Below are positions 60,043 through 64,000 of a DNA stretch of 64,000 bases, piece by piece; the first letter of the stretch is position 1, and each line of letters opens with the position of its first letter. A program made the translations under genes and the position numbers. The notes below the pieces were generated by a model. That model saw nothing but the letters and a program-made list of their open reading frames with translations. It made no database searches and was not told where the DNA came from. The DNA is from SZUA-217 sp964194555 (GTDB taxonomy: Bacteria; Actinomycetota; Acidimicrobiia; Spongiisociales; ZC4RG35), in assembly GCA_964194555.1 (NCBI GenBank), contig CAXMMT010000094.1:1-64000 (forward strand), written 5' to 3'.

Positions 60043-60589
60043 TCAGTGACGGGTGATAGCGACGCGAAGTCGCCAGCCGGCAAGAGTCAGCAGGACTACG
60101 GCATAGAGGGACAGAACCCCAAGCTCCAGAAGGATGTCGACCGTGGTCCCTCCGCGTCTCACCAGTTCGGCGAAGGCGTCGAGGGCCCAGGCATGTGGAG
60201 TCAGGTGCGCGACCCTTTGCATGGTTGGCCCAAACAGTTCCAGGGGCAACATCGATCCGCCCAGAGCCGCCAAACCGATGCTGAGCATCACTCCGATACC
60301 GCTTGCCTGCTGATCATTCTTGAAGGTTGCCCCCAGGAGGATGCCGGCACCTGCTCCAACCGCCGAGAAGGTCACAAGAATCAGAAATGACCCCACCACT
60401 CACCCGCACCTCCCCGGCGTCACTCTCGAGAAGACCGGCAATCATCGAGATCGAGGTTGTCTTGCCGGCGCCATTGGGACCCAACAAACCGTAGGTTTCG
60501 CCATGGGCGATAGTGAAACTGACACCATCGACGGCGGTCAGGTCGCCAAATGCCTTGACCAGACCTGTGGCCTGAAGAACCTCGGTCAG
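60043..60589 (-). pseudogene. Collapsed ABC transporter: ATPase N-terminus joined to permease C-terminus
   Basis: From 60589 to about 60403 the minus strand encodes the N-terminus of an ABC ATPase (TGLVKAFGDLTAVDGVSFTI, then the Walker A loop GPNGAGKTTSISMIAGLLES and DAGEVRVSGG). There the homology stops, without Q-loop, signature or Walker B, and that frame ends at 60314. In another frame, from about 60399 to 60043, follows the C-terminal part of an ABC-2 type permease (SFLILVTFSAVGAGAGILLG, GIGVMLSIGLAALGGSMLPL and LSLYAVVLLTLAGWRLRVA). The rest of the ATPase and the start of the permease, over a kilobase, are missing. A single internal deletion in an ATPase-permease operon explains this best. 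Confidence 0.82.
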
Positions 60590-60663
60590 AATATGGCTCC
60601 TGGTCGCGAACCCGACACTCTATCGCTTCGGATTCAGGCAGGGTTTGCCGGTACCCTCAAAGG

Positions 60664-61548
60664 GTGAGCAGCTACATCCAGACAGCCTCCGGGCTTCTGC
60701 ACTGGCGCGACTATGGAGGCGGTGGTGAGGTCATAGTGCTCGTCCACGGTCTTGGGGGTTCGGTGGCCAACTGGGACGCAGTGGGACCGAGACTCGCCGA
60801 TATGGGACGAACCGTCGCGCTGGACCTGCCCGGATTCGGGCTCTCTCCCCCCGCAAGCGATTGGGAGCTCGATACTCACGCCGGGGCCGTAGAGGCTTTC
60901 ATCGCCGAGTTTGCCCCGTCGGCAACTCTGGTGGGCAACTCGATGGGCAGCCTGCTTTCCGAGATGGTTGCCTCCAGAGCGCCTGAGACGGTCGACTCCC
61001 TCGTACTCGTAGCACCGGCAACTCCCCCACGGTTGCCAGATCCGAGGATTCATTGGCCTACGGCACGACGTCTCGCTTTCCAGGCGACACCGGTTGTGGG
61101 TCGGGCGGTGTCGCGACGCTTTCTTCAGCGGCTCACTCCCGAGGAGTTCGTGAAGCTGAGTCTGGAGACGATCACTCACAAGCCCGGCCGGGTCCCAATG
61201 CCGCTTGTTGAGGAGTTCGTCAAGCTCGCAGCTGTGAGGATGGAACTCCCCTGGGCCGAGGAGGCGGTGCCGGATACCGGACGATCCATTGCCCGGACGT
61301 TTCGCAAGCCCTCCTCGTTTGTGACCATGATCAGGGGTATCAAGGCACCGACTCTCGTGGTTCACGGTCTCGAGGATCGCATCGTGTCTCCAACCGCGGT
61401 CGAGTGGCTCTGCTCGCTGAGACCCGACTGGCAACTCGTCCAGATGCAGGACACGGGCCACGTCCCCCAACTCGATGCGCCCGTTCGGTTCCTCGATGCC
61501 ATCGTCCCATGGCTCCGGGCCTCGCTGAAACGCGAAATCACGGCCTAG
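60664..61548 (+). CDS. Alpha/beta-fold hydrolase
   Basis: A 294-residue hydrolase starting at GTG 60664. LVHGLGGSVANWDAVGPRL, ALDLPGFGLSPP, the nucleophile elbow LVGNSMGSLLSEM (Ser), the acid in VHGLEDRIVSP and the histidine in DTGHVPQLDAPVRFLDAI are all present, so the triad is complete. The cap region is helical (TARRLAFQATPVVGRAVSRR). Substrate unknown. It is ten bases upstream of aceE and could be co-transcribed. Confidence 0.88.
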   Translation: MSSYIQTASGLLHWRDYGGGGEVIVLVHGLGGSVANWDAVGPRLADMGRTVALDLPGFGLSPPASDWELDTHAGAVEAFIAEFAPSATLVGNSMGSLLSEMVASRAPETVDSLVLVAPATPPRLPDPRIHWPTARRLAFQATPVVGRAVSRRFLQRLTPEEFVKLSLETITHKPGRVPMPLVEEFVKLAAVRMELPWAEEAVPDTGRSIARTFRKPSSFVTMIRGIKAPTLVVHGLEDRIVSPTAVEWLCSLRPDWQLVQMQDTGHVPQLDAPVRFLDAIVPWLRASLKREITA

Positions 61549-61558
61549 CCTGATACTC

Positions 61559-64000
61559 ATGACCGGAGACCTCGGCGAGACCATCGGTGACGAATACGTT
61601 CACCAGTTGCTGGATGCCGACCCCATCGAAACCAGAGAATGGATCGAGTCACTCGATGCGGTGGCCGAGGCGCACGGACCGGTGCGCGCCCGGTTTCTTC
61701 TGGCCAAGCTGCTGGAACGAGCCCACAAGAAGCGTCTCGGGGTTCCCGGAGCTGTCACCACTCCGTATATCAACACCATCCCACCCGAGGAACAGCCCGA
61801 CTTTCCTGGCGATGAGCACCTGGAACGCCGGATCCGAAGATTCATTCGCTGGAACGCCGCAGTCATGGTGGTCAAGGCCAACCACAGGGAAAAAGGCATC
61901 GGAGGTCATCTATCGACCTTCGCCTCCTCGGCCACTCTCTACGAGATCGGCTTCAACCACTTCTTTCGTGGCAGGAACGCTCCCGGCGGTGGTGACCATG
62001 TCTACATACAGGGCCATGCCGCTCCGGGGATATACGCCAGGGCATATCTCGAGGGTCGGTTTGACGAGAAGCATCTGGACAACTTTCGCTTCGAGATCGA
62101 CGGTGACGGTCTCTCCTCGTATCCACACCCGAGACTCATGCCGGATTTCTGGGAGTACCCGACGGTTTCGATGGGTCTGGGGCCGATCAACTCCATCTAT
62201 CACGCCCGTTTCAACAAGTACCTGCACAATCGTGATCTGAACGACACGTCAGACTCCAGGATCTGGTGTTTCATCGGGGACGGCGAGACCGATGAGCCCG
62301 AAACGCTCGGAGCCATCTCGCTGGCCACTCGAGAGGGTCTCGACAATCTCACCTGGGTCGTCAATTGCAACCTTCAGCGACTCGACGGCCCTGTCCGGGG
62401 AAACGGGCAGATCATCACCGAGTTGGAGGCCGGTTTCCGAGGCGCCGGCTGGAATGTCATCAAGGTCATCTGGGGAACCGGGTGGGACCCGCTGCTTGCC
62501 CAGGACATCGAGGGAGCTCTGGTTGACGTCATGGGCTCCACAGTCGACGGCGAATACCAGAGGTACAAGGCCGAGGATGGCGGATATGTCCGCGAGCACT
62601 TCTTCGGTAAGGACCCCCGCACCAAGGAACTCGTCAGCGACTGGACCGATGATGAGATCTGGTCTCTGCGCCGGGGTGGGCTCGACTATCGCAAGGTCTA
62701 TGGCGCCTACAAGGTGGCCACCGAGCTCAACAACGGCAAACCGACCGTCATCCTCGCCAAGACGATCAAGGGCTGGACTCTCGGTCCAGATGTCGAGGGC
62801 CGCAACGCCACCCACTCCATCAAAGAGCTGACCAACAAACAGCTATTGGACCTGCGGGCGACTCTTCACCTCGAAGAAGAGATCCCGATCAACACCCTCG
62901 ATGAAGACAAGGTGCCGCCCTATTTTCGGCCGGGCCCGGGGACACCTGAGCATGAGTATCTGCACGCGCGGCGCGAGGAGCTCGGCGGGCCCCTGCCGCA
63001 GCGTGACGCCGGCCAGGACGTCTCACTGACCCTCCCTGGATCCGAGACATATGAAGATGTCTACGCCGGCTCGGGAAAGGTCGAGGCGTCGACCACCTCG
63101 GCCTTCACCCGACTGTTGCGCAACCTGTCCCGCTCGGAGGAATTCGGGCCGCATGTCGTCCCCATCGTCCCCGATGAAGCCAGGACGTTTGGAATGGACT
63201 CACTCTTCCGCGAGATGAAGATCTACGCCTCCAAAGGTCAGCTATACGAGCCCGTAGACGCCGCCATGCTTCTCTCCTACAGCGAAGCCCAGGACGGCCA
63301 AATCCTCGAAGAAGGCATTACCGAGTCCGGATCAATGGCATCGTGGACGGCGGCCGCAACCTCGTATGCAACCAGGAGCGTCCCCATGGTCCCGTTCTTC
63401 ATCTTCTACTCGATGTTCGGCTTCCAGCGGGTCGGCGACCTGATCTGGAGCGCCAGCGACGCTCGAGCTCGGGGTTTTCTTCTGGGCGCGACCGCGGGAC
63501 GCACCACCCTTCAAGGCGAGGGACTGCAACATCAGGATGGGCACAGCCTGATCCTGGCCTCCACCGTCCCGGTCTGTCAGGCGTACGACCCGGCATTCGC
63601 TTACGAGGTGGGGACCATCGTCGAACACGGCCTGGAGCGGATGTACGGCGCTGATCCGGAAGACGTCTTCTACTACCTCACCCTCTACAACGAGATCTAT
63701 GCACAGCCCGAGAAGCCCGAAGGAGTGGATCGAGGCATCATCGACGGGCTCTACCGGTGGGCGCCTGCGCCGGACGAATTCGGGGCCGATCTGAAGATCC
63801 TGTTCTCGGGCACAGCCAATCTGGCTGCAAGAGAAGCTGTGGCCGACCTGGCCGAGCACTACGGCATCGGAGCGGAACTCTGGTCGGCAACCTCATACAA
63901 GAAGCTCCGAGAGGAGGCTCTGGGTGTGGAGCGTTGGAACCGGCTTCACCCGGGCGACGAGCCACAAGTGCCTCTGGCGACACGTCTCCTGTCTCACACC
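61559..64000 (+). CDS. aceE: Pyruvate dehydrogenase E1 component, homodimeric type (partial)
   Basis: Thiamine-diphosphate enzyme that decarboxylates pyruvate and passes the acetyl group to lipoyl-E2. The frame is open from ATG 61559 to the end of the window, 814 codons; about 80-110 residues of the C-terminus are outside. Visible are NREKGIGGHLSTFAS-like substrate-site residues (HREKGIGGHLSTFASSATLY), FRGRNAPGGGDHVYIQGHAA, the TPP motif CFIGDGETDEPETLG...VNCNLQRLDG, and VPDEARTFGMDSLFRE and LQGEGLQHQDGHS in the second half. No strong Shine-Dalgarno sequence precedes the ATG. Confidence 0.95.
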   Translation, partial: MTGDLGETIGDEYVHQLLDADPIETREWIESLDAVAEAHGPVRARFLLAKLLERAHKKRLGVPGAVTTPYINTIPPEEQPDFPGDEHLERRIRRFIRWNAAVMVVKANHREKGIGGHLSTFASSATLYEIGFNHFFRGRNAPGGGDHVYIQGHAAPGIYARAYLEGRFDEKHLDNFRFEIDGDGLSSYPHPRLMPDFWEYPTVSMGLGPINSIYHARFNKYLHNRDLNDTSDSRIWCFIGDGETDEPETLGAISLATREGLDNLTWVVNCNLQRLDGPVRGNGQIITELEAGFRGAGWNVIKVIWGTGWDPLLAQDIEGALVDVMGSTVDGEYQRYKAEDGGYVREHFFGKDPRTKELVSDWTDDEIWSLRRGGLDYRKVYGAYKVATELNNGKPTVILAKTIKGWTLGPDVEGRNATHSIKELTNKQLLDLRATLHLEEEIPINTLDEDKVPPYFRPGPGTPEHEYLHARREELGGPLPQRDAGQDVSLTLPGSETYEDVYAGSGKVEASTTSAFTRLLRNLSRSEEFGPHVVPIVPDEARTFGMDSLFREMKIYASKGQLYEPVDAAMLLSYSEAQDGQILEEGITESGSMASWTAAATSYATRSVPMVPFFIFYSMFGFQRVGDLIWSASDARARGFLLGATAGRTTLQGEGLQHQDGHSLILASTVPVCQAYDPAFAYEVGTIVEHGLERMYGADPEDVFYYLTLYNEIYAQPEKPEGVDRGIIDGLYRWAPAPDEFGADLKILFSGTANLAAREAVADLAEHYGIGAELWSATSYKKLREEALGVERWNRLHPGDEPQVPLATRLLSHT

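Noticed and set aside
1..64000. CRISPR arrays, tRNA and rRNA genes
   Set aside because: I looked in the gaps for regularly spaced repeats, tRNA T-loop words and rRNA anchor sequences and saw none. A tRNA scan would be decisive.

Overview
The window is gene-dense, high-GC bacterial chromosome, roughly 60% GC by eye, with frequent GTG and TTG starts and many 1-4 base stop/start overlaps. The gene content points to an actinobacterium: a tandem AdnA/AdnB helicase-nuclease pair, an InhA-like enoyl reductase, homodimeric AceE, a DivIVA-like protein beside coaD, and a conserved recG-rsmD-coaD-rpmF-plsX-rnc-mutM-smc-ftsY run. Class Acidimicrobiia is my best guess, but that is inference and nothing here fixes it. 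I found no rRNA, tRNA, CRISPR array or intact transposase.

Layout. 0-10 kb, plus strand: PEP carboxylase, uracil phosphoribosyltransferase, an alkyltransferase-like protein, then an unusual arginine cluster (acetylornithine carbamoyltransferase, fused acetylglutamate kinase/synthase, argC), pyrimidine-nucleoside phosphorylase and the electron-transfer flavoprotein pair. 10.9-29.4 kb, minus strand: a long housekeeping run, in transcription order recG, rsmD, coaD, divIVA-like, DUF177, rpmF, plsX, rnc, then mutM, acyP, smc, ftsY, cdd. A signalling island (about 17.0-23.0 kb) separates rnc from mutM. It carries an ammonium transporter fused to a histidine kinase and a response regulator with two cyclase-like domains. 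29.5-42.3 kb: ribosomal protein L28, a cold-shock-like protein, a Ddl/membrane Mur ligase/hydrolase trio, a second sensor kinase, InhA-like FabI, a zinc-knuckle cyclase and an acyl-CoA synthetase. 42.3-43.15 kb: an 800-base gap with hairpin repeats and a candidate structured RNA. 43-50 kb: MFS transporter, RecB-type nuclease, methyltransferase, a membrane cupredoxin, a membrane protein behind a perfect CRP-type box, and glutamate dehydrogenase. 50-64 kb: adnA-adnB-plsY, dtd, plsB, a collapsed ABC transporter, a hydrolase, and aceE running off the end.

Two dispersed repeat families occur. Three copies of a 165-167 base MITE-like element lie at 6085, 27051 and 48272. One appears to have been absorbed into the N-terminus of ArgC and another supplies the stop codon of recG. 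Two copies of a shorter hairpin repeat flank the candidate RNA.

Themes: arginine synthesis by the acetylated (Xanthomonas-type) route; ammonium sensing and cyclic-nucleotide signalling (three cyclase domains plus a CRP-type site); duplicate entries into phospholipid synthesis (PlsX/PlsY and PlsB); and two apparent non-canonical start codons (ATT or ATC for the carbamoyltransferase, CTG for mutM).
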